Source: Sphingopyxis sp. DBS4 (GTDB lineage Bacteria > Pseudomonadota > Alphaproteobacteria > Sphingomonadales > Sphingomonadaceae). Taken from it: a stretch of DNA of 64,000 nucleotides. Positions 51,008 to 61,052 of this stretch are shown here, piece by piece (position 1 is the stretch's first letter; every line of letters starts with the position of its first letter). The position numbers and the translations under genes were made by a program. The DNA is taken from the NCBI RefSeq assembly GCF_024628865.1, contig NZ_CP102384.1:3855001-3919000 (forward strand), read 5' to 3'. The notes under the pieces are model-generated. The model ran no database searches. It saw only the letters and a program-made list of their open reading frames with translations, and was not told the origin of the DNA.

Positions 51008-51892
51008 ATGCGCGCGCTCCTGCCGGCTGCCGCTTTGGGTTTTTCTGTTGTAAGCGGCTGTTTTATCAGCGCTTCTGCCATGCAGGCGCCGACACCGGCG
51101 GCAACATCCTCACCCTATAGCTATGCCGATATCGCCGATCTGGCGACGATCGCGCCGATGGCGATCCACGCCCGGATCTTTCGCGCAACGCCGCTGAAAG
51201 CCGAGCGGGCGCCAGGGCTGAAAGCGGGTCAGGCGCGATTCTATGTCGAAGCCGACGTGGTCAGCCTGATTCGCGGCGCGGGTCCGCTCGCGGCGCGAAT
51301 CTCCTATCTCGTCGACCTGCCGCTCGACGCCAGGGGCAAGCCGGTGAAGCTCAAAAAGAAGCAGCCGGTCCTGCTCTTCGCCCGCCCCGTCGCGGGCGCC
51401 GCGCCGGGCGCCAAGAACACCGGCAGCGTCCAGCTCGTCGCCCCCGACGCACAATTGCCGTGGGATCCGGCGACCGAGGCGCAGCTCCGCGCGATCCTGA
51501 CCGAGCTGGTCAAGCCCGGCGCGCCGCCCGCGATCACCGGCGTCGCCAACGGCTTCCACGTCCCCGGCACGCTGCCGGGAGAAGGCGAGACGCAATTGTT
51601 TCTCGATACGAAGACCGGCGAGCCGGTGTCGCTGACCATCCTGACCGCCCCCGACGGATCGCGTCGCTGGGCCGCGGCGTTCGGCGAGATCGTCGACGGG
51701 TCGGCGGCGGTTCCGGCGCGCGATACGCTGGCCTGGTATCGCCTTGCCTGCGGCCTGCCGCATCAATTGCCGCTCAGCAAGCTCGCCGGCACCGCGCCCG
51801 AGGACCGCAAGAAAGCGGCAGCGGATTATGCCGTCGTCCTCGGCGCGCTCGGCGAATGCACTCGGACGCGGACGCCGCCGGCCGCGAATTAG
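51008..51892 (+). CDS. Secreted hypothetical protein
   Basis: Protein of 294 aa with a signal peptide (LLPAAALGFSVVSGCFISAS) and no family I can name. Notable segments are IADLATIAPMAIHARIFRAT, FYVEADVVSLIRGAGPLAAR, VKLKKKQPVLLFARPV and ATEAQLRAILTELVKPGAPP. The C-terminal GLPHQLPLSKLAG and GALGEC suggest a compact domain with a Cys pair. It lies divergent from tonB across 269 bp. A periplasmic role is likely; function unknown. Confidence 0.7.
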   Translation: MRALLPAAALGFSVVSGCFISASAMQAPTPAATSSPYSYADIADLATIAPMAIHARIFRATPLKAERAPGLKAGQARFYVEADVVSLIRGAGPLAARISYLVDLPLDARGKPVKLKKKQPVLLFARPVAGAAPGAKNTGSVQLVAPDAQLPWDPATEAQLRAILTELVKPGAPPAITGVANGFHVPGTLPGEGETQLFLDTKTGEPVSLTILTAPDGSRRWAAAFGEIVDGSAAVPARDTLAWYRLACGLPHQLPLSKLAGTAPEDRKKAAADYAVVLGALGECTRTRTPPAAN

Positions 51893-51927
51893 ACGGTCGT
51901 CGCAAATGAGGAAAAGGGCGAGCTATT

Positions 51928-52052
51928 GGTTCACGCGGAGACGCGGAGAGAAAGAAGATTGGCGGCTTCGCCACCCTTCCTCTTTGACCTTGCGATCTTG
52001 GCACCGCTGCGCGCATTTTTCTTCTCCGCGTCTCCGCGTCTCCGCGTGAACC
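51928..52052. repeat. Inverted repeat with GGTTCACGCGGAGACGCGGAG arms
   Basis: Left arm GGTTCACGCGGAGACGCGG at 51928 and right arm CCGCGTCTCCGCGTGAACC ending at 52052 enclose about 70 bp. The right arm matches 43735-43754. Together with the CCCGCGAAGGCGGG-type units this is a second repeat family in the core half. It fills much of the 257-bp space before hom. Confidence 0.75.
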
Positions 52053-52149
52053 ATATGGACTCCACCTTCGTCCGGGCTTGCCTCCACGCCAAAAGCCGAT
52101 AGGGGGCCTCGCATCCTGCGGATCATCCCGCGTCTCGATGGAGTGTCCG

Positions 52150-53469
52150 ATGTCGCCGTCCCCTGCCCCCGCCGCGCCCCGCCCGCCGCTTCGCGTCGCG
52201 CTCGCGGGGATCGGCGTCGTCGGCGGCGGCGTCGTGCGGCTGCTCGAGGCGAACCGCGCGCTGATCGCGCGCCGCGCTGGCCGGCCGATCGAGATCGTTG
52301 CCGTGTCGGCACGCGATCGCCACAAGGATCGCGGCGTCGACCTGTCGCCCTATCGCTGGGAAGACGATATGGACGCGCTCGTCGAAGCGGGCGATGTCGA
52401 CGTCGTCGTCGAGATGATCGGCGGCGCCGACGGATCGGCGCTGACCCTCGCGCGCCGCGCGCTCGGCGCCGGCAAGGCGCTGGTCACCGCGAACAAGGCG
52501 ATGATCGCGCATCACGGGCTGGGCCTCGCGCAGCTCGCCGAGGCGAAGGACACGCCGCTCAAATATGAAGCCGCGGTCGCGGGCGGCATCCCCGTCATCA
52601 AGGCGATCCGCGAAGGCGCATCCGCGAATCAGATCGCACGCGTCTATGGCATTCTCAACGGCACCTGCAATTATATCCTGACGCGGATGGAACGCGATGG
52701 CTGGGGCTTCGCCGATGCCCTCGCCGCCGCGCAGGCGGAGGGCTATGCCGAGGCCGACCCGACTTTCGACGTCGACGGGATCGACGCCGCGCATAAATTG
52801 TCGATCCTCGCCGCGCTCTGCTTCGGGACGAAGCTCGACATCGACGCGGTGACGGCGGCGGGCATCCGCGACCTGATCGCCGCCGATATCCGCGAGGCGG
52901 AAGCGCTCGGCCATCGCGTCCGCCTGATCGGCATGGCCGAGCGCGACGAAACCGGTCTTTACCAGCATGTCCAGCCGTGCCTCGTCCCCGCCGACCATCC
53001 GCTCGCCTATGTCCCCGGCGCGCTCAACGCCGTAGTCGCCGAGGGGAATTTCGTCGGCCGCCTCTTCTTCGAGGGCGCGGGTGCGGGCGCGGGGCCGACC
53101 GCATCGGCGATCGTCGCCGACATCATCGACATCGCGCGCGACGAATATGGCCCCGCCTTCGCGATGCCGGTCGACGCGCTCGACGCGGCGCCGGTCGCCG
53201 ACGCCGGCGCGCGCGTCGGCAAACATTATGTCCGCCTGATCGTCGAGGATCGCATCGGCGTCCTCGCCGAGATCGCGACCGCGATGCGCGATGCGGGCGT
53301 CTCGATCGAAAGCTTCATCCAGCGCGGCTCCGGGGAAAATGACGGCGTCGTCATCGTCCTCGTTACCCACGAGGGGCCGGCGCGCGCAATCGAGGCGGCG
53401 CTCGCTACGCTCGCCGCGTCGGACCATGTCGTCGGCTCGCCGGTGCGGATGCCGATCCTGGCGCTCTAA
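52150..53469 (+). CDS. hom: Homoserine dehydrogenase
   Basis: Cytoplasmic enzyme of 439 aa in threonine and methionine synthesis; it reduces aspartate semialdehyde to homoserine. N-terminal NAD(P) fold with VALAGIGVVGGGVVRLLEAN, catalytic-domain signs VTANKAMIAHHG, YEAAVAGGIPVIKAIREG, NGTCNYILTRM and EADPTFDVDGIDAAHKLSIL, and a C-terminal ACT domain (about 355-430, VEDRIGVLAEIATAMRDAGV) for feedback control by threonine. GGAG lies 6 nt before the ATG at 52150. It overlaps the convergent next gene by 4 bp. Confidence 0.94.
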   Translation: MSPSPAPAAPRPPLRVALAGIGVVGGGVVRLLEANRALIARRAGRPIEIVAVSARDRHKDRGVDLSPYRWEDDMDALVEAGDVDVVVEMIGGADGSALTLARRALGAGKALVTANKAMIAHHGLGLAQLAEAKDTPLKYEAAVAGGIPVIKAIREGASANQIARVYGILNGTCNYILTRMERDGWGFADALAAAQAEGYAEADPTFDVDGIDAAHKLSILAALCFGTKLDIDAVTAAGIRDLIAADIREAEALGHRVRLIGMAERDETGLYQHVQPCLVPADHPLAYVPGALNAVVAEGNFVGRLFFEGAGAGAGPTASAIVADIIDIARDEYGPAFAMPVDALDAAPVADAGARVGKHYVRLIVEDRIGVLAEIATAMRDAGVSIESFIQRGSGENDGVVIVLVTHEGPARAIEAALATLAASDHVVGSPVRMPILAL

Positions 53470-53924
53470 TTCTCCGGCGGCGCCGGCACGCCGTTCTCGG
53501 GGTCGGTCGCGCGTTTCGCCATTTCGTAGAGCGGATTATATTCGGGGCCGCGCGGATAGCGGCCGCCGATCGGCATCCAGTTATAGGGTAGCCGGTCGAG
53601 GCTCATCGCCTTGGCCTCGGCCCGCGGGAGCTTCGGCGGCGCCTCGCGGCCTTCGTTGGCGATCGCACGCAGTTCGGGCGACAGCCGGTGCCTTTCGGTG
53701 TCGCTGCCGCACACGGTGATCGAGCCGTCGTCCGACGGCGTGCAGCGCCGCACCGGATCGGTCATCTCCTTCGCCCGCGCGATGGCCGCATCGGCTGGTC
53801 GCGGTGCAGGCGGGCCGATGGACTGCGCCGCCGCGGGCGCTGCGGCCACGCCGATGACGCAATAGAGCGCAAAAGCGGCTCCGAATCGGGCGAAGGATTC
53901 TCGACAAGCGGGGCGGCGGGCCAT
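53466..53924 (-). CDS. Secreted hypothetical protein
   Basis: Protein of 152 aa with a signal peptide (ALYCVIGVAAAPAAAQ). The mature part is Pro/Arg-rich with two Cys (RRCTPSDDGSITVCGSDTER), a probable disulphide loop, and PYNWMPIGGRYPRGPEYNPL. I recognise no named family, although this CTPSDDGSITVCG type of sequence is familiar from sphingomonad genomes. The start at 53924 is the first ATG that gives the signal peptide. Confidence 0.7.
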   Translation of the reverse strand: MARRPACRESFARFGAAFALYCVIGVAAAPAAAQSIGPPAPRPADAAIARAKEMTDPVRRCTPSDDGSITVCGSDTERHRLSPELRAIANEGREAPPKLPRAEAKAMSLDRLPYNWMPIGGRYPRGPEYNPLYEMAKRATDPENGVPAPPEN

Positions 53925-53978
53925 ATGGCGCCCAACATGCCGACGGGGCGGAACAAGTAAAGACGGAGAGTCAGGACG

Positions 53979-54953
<975 letters not shown>

Positions 54954-54960
54954 CAAATCC

Positions 54961-54983
54961 CCGTCGCCCCGCGAAGGCGACGG
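54961..54983. terminator. Hairpin after glpX
   Basis: CCGTCGCC and GGCGACGG form a perfect 8-bp stem with loop CCGCGAA, 8 bp after the glpX stop. There is no T-run; the core CCCCGCGAAGGCG resembles the REP-like units in this half of the window. Confidence 0.5.
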
Positions 54984-55004
54984 TTGGAATGAGGGGACTG
55001 CGAA

Positions 55005-56030
55005 ATGGAAGAAGCAAAGCGTCCGAAGCTGTTCGTCAGCCATCATTCGAGCAAATATGACGTCGCGCTCCACGTCGAGAAGGCGCTCGCGCGCCACGGC
55101 GTCGATTGCTGGATCGCGCCACGCGATGTCGGGCCGGGCGAGGCCTTCGACACCGCGATCCTGCAGGCGATCCGCGATTCGGCGGGCGTCCTCCTCCTCT
55201 TCTGCAGCCAGTCGGACAAGAGTCCGCATGTGAAGCGCGAGCTGATCCTCGCCGACAGCGCGCACAAGGCGATCATTCCGCTGCGGCTCGAGGAGATCGT
55301 TCCCGACGACCTCGCCTATCATCTCGCGAGCGCGCAGTGGATCGACTGGCTGGAAAAGCGCGACGATTCGATCGCGCGCATCGCGGCGAAAGCTCATCAG
55401 CTTGCCGGCACCCTCGCTCCCGACAGGACGGAGCCCGCCGTCGCAGCGCCGGCGGCTGCAGCCGCTGCCGACAATCTTCACGCCGCGATCCTGACGCAGG
55501 CGTCCGCGCCGGAACCCGCCGCATCCTCGGGCGGGTCGGCCAAGACGCTGATGATCGGCGCGCTGCTCGTTCTGGTCGCGGTGCTGGGCGCCATGCTGTT
55601 CCTGCGCGGCGGCGAGGAAAAGAAGGCCGAGCTTGCGACAGCGGCGGCGCCCGCGGCCGCTTCACCGGCCGCGCCTGCCCCTGCCACCGCGGCGCCACCA
55701 TCGACGACGCCCGCTGCACCGGTGGAAACTACGCCGACAGCGAAGATTCCGCCGAGCTTCAACTGCAAATTTGCCACGACGCGCGCCGAGAAGCTGATCT
55801 GCAGCGACGACGAGCTCGCCGCGCTCGATCGCGAACTCAACCGCGCCTACAAGCAGCTCGACCGCACCGCGGGACCGCTACGCGAGCAGATCGCCGCCGA
55901 GCAGCGCGGCTGGCGCATCGGCCAGCGCGACACCTGCGGCGACGCCGCCTGCGTCGCCGACGCGATGCGCCAACGTATCATCGTCCTCGATTCGCAGCGC
56001 GCCTCGCTGGGGAGCGAAGAGGGGCAATAG
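55005..56030 (+). CDS. TIR domain membrane protein with C-terminal LprI-like domain
   Basis: Protein of 341 aa. The N-terminal TIR domain (about 7-130) has LFVSHHSSKYDVALHVEKAL, CWIAPRDVGPGEAFDTAIL and SPHVKRELILADS, with Glu79 in the place of the catalytic NADase Glu. An Ala-rich linker and one membrane helix (TLMIGALLVLVAVLGAMLFL, about 180-200) follow, then a low-complexity Ala/Pro/Thr segment and a C-terminal domain (about 245-335) with four Cys: FNCKFATTRAEKLICSDDEL and DTCGDAACVADAM, of the LprI/DUF1311 type that blocks lysozyme. TIR would be cytoplasmic and LprI periplasmic. Confidence 0.85.
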   Translation: MEEAKRPKLFVSHHSSKYDVALHVEKALARHGVDCWIAPRDVGPGEAFDTAILQAIRDSAGVLLLFCSQSDKSPHVKRELILADSAHKAIIPLRLEEIVPDDLAYHLASAQWIDWLEKRDDSIARIAAKAHQLAGTLAPDRTEPAVAAPAAAAAADNLHAAILTQASAPEPAASSGGSAKTLMIGALLVLVAVLGAMLFLRGGEEKKAELATAAAPAAASPAAPAPATAAPPSTTPAAPVETTPTAKIPPSFNCKFATTRAEKLICSDDELAALDRELNRAYKQLDRTAGPLREQIAAEQRGWRIGQRDTCGDAACVADAMRQRIIVLDSQRASLGSEEGQ

Positions 56031-56096
56031 AGCCACCGGGCTCTGCCAGTCCGGCCGCTAGCGACCGATTGAGGACGCCCGGCATCTCCTAACTTT

Positions 56097-56173
56097 GTCA
56101 TCCCCGCGAAAGCGGGGACCCAGAGCGTGCGTCGGCTAACCCCACACTGGGTTCCCACTTTCGCGGGAATGAC
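56097..56173. repeat. REP-like palindromic element, copy C (inverted relative to copy B)
   Basis: GTCATCCCCGCGAAAGCGGG, then ACCCAGAGCGTGCGTCGGC and TAACCCCACACTGGGT, closing with TTTCGCGGGAATGAC. It is the reverse complement of 47895-47971 with only one or two base changes, 8.2 kb away. Confidence 0.85.
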
Positions 56174-56232
56174 GAAAGTGGGGAGTGTCCGCTCTCCACC
56201 CCAAAGCGGACCCTACAGTGGCCCGGCCTCTT

Positions 56233-56715
56233 TCAGAAAATCCCCGCCGCCAGTCCCTCCGCCAGCGCCGCGCCCAGGCCGCGCGCTTCGGCGAGGCGGT
56301 CCGCCGGGATCGTCTTCGGCGCCAATATCGCCTCCGGTGTCTGCGCGGCGGTGTTGACGATCACCGGATCGGCGACGCGCCGCAACCGCCAGCCGGTCGC
56401 GATGCGGTCGAGCTGGCGCTGGGCATTTTCCCCGTCGGAGCCCGCGCAGATGATCGTCGCATAAGGGCGCCCCTCGATCCGGCCGAGGCAGGGATAGTAA
56501 CAGCGGTCGAACATCTCCTTCATCGCGCCCGACAGCGCGGCGAGATTTTCGGGTCCGACGAAGAGATAGCCGCCCGCCTTGAGCAAGCAGTCGGGGGTGA
56601 CGTCGTCCGCCGCGACGAGGCTCGCGTCCTTCGCCCCCGCGACGGCCGCTTCGGCAAGCGCATGGCTACCGCCGGTGCGACTATGCCAAATGACAAGAAG
56701 TTTGCATTCTTCCAT
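56233..56715 (-). CDS. Flavodoxin-like/NAD(P)H-dependent FMN reductase family protein
   Basis: Protein of 160 aa. The FMN-phosphate loop is VIWHSRTGGSHALAEAAVAG; further signs are GGYLFVGPENLAALSGAMKE and CLGRIEGRPYATIICAGSDG, as in flavodoxin-like oxidoreductases. The start at 56715 (MEECKLLVIW) has GAGGATCGGCCG before it. It is divergent from the alkyl sulfatase gene, 98 bp apart. Substrate unknown. Confidence 0.82.
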   Translation of the reverse strand: MEECKLLVIWHSRTGGSHALAEAAVAGAKDASLVAADDVTPDCLLKAGGYLFVGPENLAALSGAMKEMFDRCYYPCLGRIEGRPYATIICAGSDGENAQRQLDRIATGWRLRRVADPVIVNTAAQTPEAILAPKTIPADRLAEARGLGAALAEGLAAGIF

Positions 56716-56813
56716 CGGCCGATCCTCTATGCTGCGCTTGCCCGCGCTGCAGGGCCTTCGCTTGCCAAGCCGCGGCGCGCGGCGCAAGCAGGACGACATC
56801 AGGGGAGAGAGAC

Positions 56814-58775
56814 ATGCGCCGACTGATCCTATTGCTGCTGACCGCCGCCCTGCCCACCACCGCCTTCGCACATGACGCCGCGAGCGAGGCGACCCGCTCC
56901 GCGCAGGCCGAACTGGCGAAGCGCCTGCCGCTCGATGACCCGCGCGACGAGGCCAATGTGATGCGCGGCAAGCTCGCCGAGATTCCGGGCGGGGTGATCC
57001 TGGGCAAGGACGGCAAGACGGTGTGGGACCGTCGCCCCTATGATTTCCTCAATCAGACCAAGGCGCCCGACACGGTGAACCCCTCCCTGTGGCGGCAGGC
57101 GCGGCTCAACGCGATTCATGGGCTGTTCGAGGTGGTGCCGGGCAAGATCTGGCAGCTTCGCGGCTATGATATCTCGGTGATGACGATCATCCGCGGCAAG
57201 AGCGGCTGGATCGTTGTCGATCCACTGCTCTCCGAAGAGGCCGCCGCCGCAGGATGGAAATTGTTCGCCGACACGGTCGAGGCAAAGGAAGGCAAGCGGC
57301 CGATCAAGGCGGTGATCTTCAGCCACAGCCACAGCGACCATTTCGGCGGCGTCGGCGGGATCGTCAACGCGGCCGACGTCAAGGCGGGCAAGGTCCGGAT
57401 CATCGCGCCGCACGGCTTTTCGGAGGAGGCAACGGCGGAGAATGTCCTCGCCGGCGCCGCGATGGGACGGCGCGCGCTCTATATGTTCGGCGCGATCCTG
57501 CCCCCCGGCCCGGCGGGACAGGTCGATACCGGGCTCGGCCCCAAGCTGTCGTCGGGAACGATCGGCTATATGGAGCCGACCGAGACGCTGAGCGACAAGG
57601 GCGGCACGCTGACCATCGACGGGCTGGCGTTCGACTTCATGGACGCCGGCGGCACCGAAGCGCCCGCCGAATGCGTCTTCTACATCCCTGCGTATAAGGC
57701 CTTACATACCACCGAGGTGGTGACGCACAATCTCCACAATATCCTGACCCTGCGCGGGGCGCAGGTGCGCGACGCGCTGCGCTGGTCGAAGGTGATCGAC
57801 GCGATGCTGCTCAAATGGGGCGGCAGCGCCGAGGTCGCGATGGGATCGCACCATTGGCCGACCTGGGGGACGGGCGAGGTGAGCGAATTGCTCACCCATC
57901 AGCGCGACGCCTATCGCTATGTCCACGACCGCACGCTCTTTCTCGCCAATCGCGGCGCGACACTGCACGAGCTCGCCGACCAGACGCCCGAGGCGCCGGT
58001 GCAGGCGGGCGATTTCTCGACGCGCGGCTATTACGGCACGCTCAATCACGACATGAAGGCGACCTATCAGCGCTATTTCGGCTGGTGGGACGGCAATCCC
58101 GCCAATTTCAACCCGCTGCCGCCCGAACAGTCGGCGCCCAAATATGTCGCGCTCGCGGGCGGTGCCGACAAGCTGCTCGCGGCGGGTCAGGCGGCGCTCG
58201 CGGCGGGCGATTATCGCTGGGCGGCCGAGCTCTTGAACAAGCTCGTCTTTGCCGAGCCCGCCAACAAGGCGGCGCGCGATGCGCTCGCCTCGGCCTATGA
58301 CCAGATGGGCTATCAGGCGGAGTCGGGCGCGTGGCGCAACTATTACCTCGCCGCCGCCGCGACTTTGCGCGGTACCGAGGTCGCGGCGTCGACGAGCAAC
58401 GGGCAGAGCCGCAGCTTCGTCAGCGCGATCCCGACCGGCGTCTTTTTCGATGCGCTTGCGACGCGGTTCGATGCCGCGAAGGGAGCGGCGCTGAAAGGGA
58501 CGTTCCAGTTCGTGCTCCCCGACAGCAAGGAAGCGGTTGCGGTGGTCGTCGAGGGCGGGGTCGAGTTTCCCCGCTACGGCGTGACCGACCCCGCGCCGAC
58601 CGCGACCATCACCATCGACCGCAAGATACTCGACGATGTAATGCTGGGGCAGGCGCAGTTCCCGGCGCTGCTCCAGTCGGGCGCGATCCGCATCGACGGC
58701 GACAAAATGGCCTTCCTGTCGTGGTTCGCGCTCCATCCGCCCGCCGACCCGCGCTTTCATGTGGTGGAGCCGTAA
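56814..58775 (+). CDS. Alkyl sulfatase of the SdsA1/BDS1 type (metallo-beta-lactamase fold)
   Basis: Secreted enzyme of 653 aa with a signal peptide (LLLLTAALPTTAFA). The MBL domain (about 105-400) has the zinc motif VIFSHSHSDHFGGVGGIVNA, then IIAPHGFSEEATAENVLAG and EVVTHNLHNILTLRGAQVRD. Further on are the dimerisation region (LAGGADKLLAAGQAALAAGD) and the C-terminal SCP2-like lipid domain (LKGTFQFVLPDSKEAVAVVV). This order is that of linear secondary or primary alkyl sulfatases that free sulphate from surfactants such as dodecyl sulphate. GGGGAGAGAG precedes the ATG. Confidence 0.92.
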   Translation: MRRLILLLLTAALPTTAFAHDAASEATRSAQAELAKRLPLDDPRDEANVMRGKLAEIPGGVILGKDGKTVWDRRPYDFLNQTKAPDTVNPSLWRQARLNAIHGLFEVVPGKIWQLRGYDISVMTIIRGKSGWIVVDPLLSEEAAAAGWKLFADTVEAKEGKRPIKAVIFSHSHSDHFGGVGGIVNAADVKAGKVRIIAPHGFSEEATAENVLAGAAMGRRALYMFGAILPPGPAGQVDTGLGPKLSSGTIGYMEPTETLSDKGGTLTIDGLAFDFMDAGGTEAPAECVFYIPAYKALHTTEVVTHNLHNILTLRGAQVRDALRWSKVIDAMLLKWGGSAEVAMGSHHWPTWGTGEVSELLTHQRDAYRYVHDRTLFLANRGATLHELADQTPEAPVQAGDFSTRGYYGTLNHDMKATYQRYFGWWDGNPANFNPLPPEQSAPKYVALAGGADKLLAAGQAALAAGDYRWAAELLNKLVFAEPANKAARDALASAYDQMGYQAESGAWRNYYLAAAATLRGTEVAASTSNGQSRSFVSAIPTGVFFDALATRFDAAKGAALKGTFQFVLPDSKEAVAVVVEGGVEFPRYGVTDPAPTATITIDRKILDDVMLGQAQFPALLQSGAIRIDGDKMAFLSWFALHPPADPRFHVVEP

Positions 58776-58802
58776 GAAGGAAGAAGAGGCCGACCCTGTC
58801 TT

Positions 58803-58931
58803 CGTCACCCCCGCGAAGGCGGGGGTCCTGCTTTCTTCGCGCCTTTGTGCGAGACTTCATGATCTCGCACAAAGGAACGAAGGCGCAAAGAGGAGGAAAA
58901 TAGCTGGATCCCCGCCTTCGCGGGGATGACG
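58803..58931. repeat. REP-like palindromic element, copy D, with an inner inverted repeat
   Basis: Outer arms CGTCACCCCCGCGAAGGCGG and CCCCGCCTTCGCGGGGATGAC. Inside is a second pair, CCTTTGTGCGAGA at 58841 and TCTCGCACAAAGG at 58862, around CTTCATGA. It lies between the alkyl sulfatase gene and the PH-domain genes. Confidence 0.8.
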
Positions 58932-59013
58932 AAGGAGGATGGCTGAAAGTTCGGCCGAGACCGAGACCGAATTAGAGGTTTCAGTCTGCGGCGATCCCCC
59001 TAAATACCTACGC

Positions 59014-59541
59014 ATGACCGAAACCCCCGCAGCGCCCACCGACCCCTTCGCGCCCGACGCACTCAACGCGCGCGAGGGGCTCGATCCGGTCGACCCAGCC
59101 TTCGTGCACGTGCTGCGCGTGACAACCGCGCTGACTCTGCTGCCGCTCGCGGTCGTGGCGACGCTCGTCGATATCCTCGTGATGCCGCGGATCGGCGGGC
59201 CGTTCGGGCTGCTCAGCGTCGCGGCGTGGCTGATCGCGATCGTCATGATCGTCAGCTTTCCGGCGCGGCGCGTCACGCGCTGGGGCTTCAAGATCGGCGA
59301 GGGACAGCTCCGCGTCGCGCGCGGCTGGCTGTTTCGCACCGACACGATCGTCCCCTTCGTGCGCGTCCAGCATATCGACGTCGGGCAGGGGCCGGTCGAG
59401 CGCCTGTTCGGCCTGTCGCATCTCGTCGTCCACACCTCGGGCACCCATAACTCGATGGTGACGTTACCCGGCCTGCACGCTGATCTCGCCGCCGCGATGC
59501 GCGAGACGATCCGGCGCCACATCCAGACCGATTTCGCATGA
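59014..59541 (+). CDS. Bacterial PH-domain membrane protein (YdbS-like)
   Basis: Inner-membrane protein of 175 aa with two helices (about 37-60 and 66-85) and a C-terminal bacterial PH domain (ARRVTRWGFKIGEGQLRVAR, GWLFRTDTIVPFVRVQHIDV and SGTHNSMVTLPGLHADLAAA). It is of the YdbS/DUF304 type and is paired with a YdbT-type protein, as usual, overlapping by 4 bp. The start at 59014 (MTETPAAP) is uncertain; another ATG at 58939 lies at the end of a REP-like repeat. Confidence 0.8.
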   Translation: MTETPAAPTDPFAPDALNAREGLDPVDPAFVHVLRVTTALTLLPLAVVATLVDILVMPRIGGPFGLLSVAAWLIAIVMIVSFPARRVTRWGFKIGEGQLRVARGWLFRTDTIVPFVRVQHIDVGQGPVERLFGLSHLVVHTSGTHNSMVTLPGLHADLAAAMRETIRRHIQTDFA

Positions 59542-61052
59542 GCGACGCCGCCGCCCTGCGCGCAATCGACGACGCCGAGCCGCACTGGCAGCGGCTTCAT
59601 CCCGCGACGCTCGCGCTGTCGATCGTTCAGCTCGGGCCGCGCACGCTCAATTTCATTCCCGCGCTCGCGGCGATCGGGATCGCGGGCAAATGGGCCTATG
59701 TCGCCCCCGCGCTGCTTCTCTTCCTCGCGGTCTCGCTCGTCTTCGCCTGGCTCCACTGGCTGCGCTTCCGCTTCGCGGTCGGCGCGGACGAGATCGTCAT
59801 CGAAAGCGGCGTGCTGTCGCGCCAGCACCGCACGATCCCCTTCGACCGCATCCAGGACGTCGGCATCGAGCAGGGGCTCGTGTCGCGCGCACTCGGCATC
59901 GCCAAGGTGGGACTGGAGACTGGCGCGGGCGGCGGCAAGGAGAATGACGCGACGCTCGACGCGATCGGCCTCGACGCCGCCGAAGCGCTGCGCGCGACGA
60001 TCCGCGCACACCGCAGCATCCCGGCGGCCGTCGCGACGCCCGACGCGCCCGCGGCCGTTCCTGCCGAAGACCGGCTGCTCTTCGCGATGGGGCCGCGCCG
60101 GCTGCTGATCGCCGGCCTGTTCAATTTCTCGCTCGCCGCGCTCGCGATCGTCGGCGCCGCGATGCAGTTTTTCGACGGGCTGCTGCCTTTCGACTTCAAC
60201 ATCTTCAATCCCGTCGACTGGATCGACCTGACCGAACGCTGTGGCCTCGATAGCTGGCTGCTCGCGCATCGCTGGATCGCCGGTCTCGGCGCCGCGATCT
60301 CGCTTCTCTTCATCGGTTTCGCGAGCGGCATCGCGACGATGCTGTTCGCCAACTGGAATTTCCGCCTGATACGCGAGCCCCGCGCGCTGCGTCGCACGCG
60401 CGGCCTGACGACGCGGACCGACGTCGCGGTGCCGGTGAAGCGCGTGCAGGCGGCGATCCTCGTCACCGGCTGGCTGCGGCAGCGCTTCGGCTGGCACGAG
60501 CTGCGCCTGCAAAGTCTCGCGAGCGACGGCGAGAAGGAAAAGGACCATCAGATCATTCCCTTCGGCACGCTCGCCGAGATCGACCCGGTGCTGGGCGAGG
60601 TCGCGATCGATCGCCCCGCGCCCGGTGGCCCCTGGTCGCACAGCCACCGGATCATCGCGCTCGGCGGGCTTGTCGGCGGCGCCTGTGCGGCGATTGGCGG
60701 CAGCCTGGCGGTCTTCTTCGGCCAGCCGATCGGTTGGATCGCCATCATCGCGGCGCTGCTGATCGCGGCTTTTGCCTTGATCGGCGCGCGCTTTCACCAA
60801 TGGATCGATACCGGCGACATGGTCGCGATCCGCAGCGGCTTCTGGAAGCCCAAGACGACGCTGCTCCCGCACGCCTCGGTGCAGAGCGTCGACCTCAAGA
60901 CCGACTTCATCCTCCGCCCGCTCGGCCTCGCGACGCTCGTTTTCGGCGTGCCGGGCGGAAGCGCGCTCGGCGCGCATGAGATTCCGGCCATCCCGCTCGG
61001 CACAGCGAAGGACCTGCGCGCGCGCATTCTCGCCGCCGGAGCGCGCGCATGA
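59538..61052 (+). CDS. Bacterial PH-domain membrane protein (YdbT-like)
   Basis: Inner-membrane protein of 504 aa with three PH-type units separated by helix pairs: FRFAVGADEIVIESGVLSRQ with PFDRIQDVGIEQGLVSRALG, then TRGLTTRTDVAVPVKRVQAA and finally TGDMVAIRSGFWKPKTTLLP with SVQSVDLKTDFI. This is the YdbT architecture. Its function is unknown but is linked to membrane stress and export. It overlaps recJ by 4 bp, so the three genes form an operon. Confidence 0.82.
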   Translation: MSDAAALRAIDDAEPHWQRLHPATLALSIVQLGPRTLNFIPALAAIGIAGKWAYVAPALLLFLAVSLVFAWLHWLRFRFAVGADEIVIESGVLSRQHRTIPFDRIQDVGIEQGLVSRALGIAKVGLETGAGGGKENDATLDAIGLDAAEALRATIRAHRSIPAAVATPDAPAAVPAEDRLLFAMGPRRLLIAGLFNFSLAALAIVGAAMQFFDGLLPFDFNIFNPVDWIDLTERCGLDSWLLAHRWIAGLGAAISLLFIGFASGIATMLFANWNFRLIREPRALRRTRGLTTRTDVAVPVKRVQAAILVTGWLRQRFGWHELRLQSLASDGEKEKDHQIIPFGTLAEIDPVLGEVAIDRPAPGGPWSHSHRIIALGGLVGGACAAIGGSLAVFFGQPIGWIAIIAALLIAAFALIGARFHQWIDTGDMVAIRSGFWKPKTTLLPHASVQSVDLKTDFILRPLGLATLVFGVPGGSALGAHEIPAIPLGTAKDLRARILAAGARA

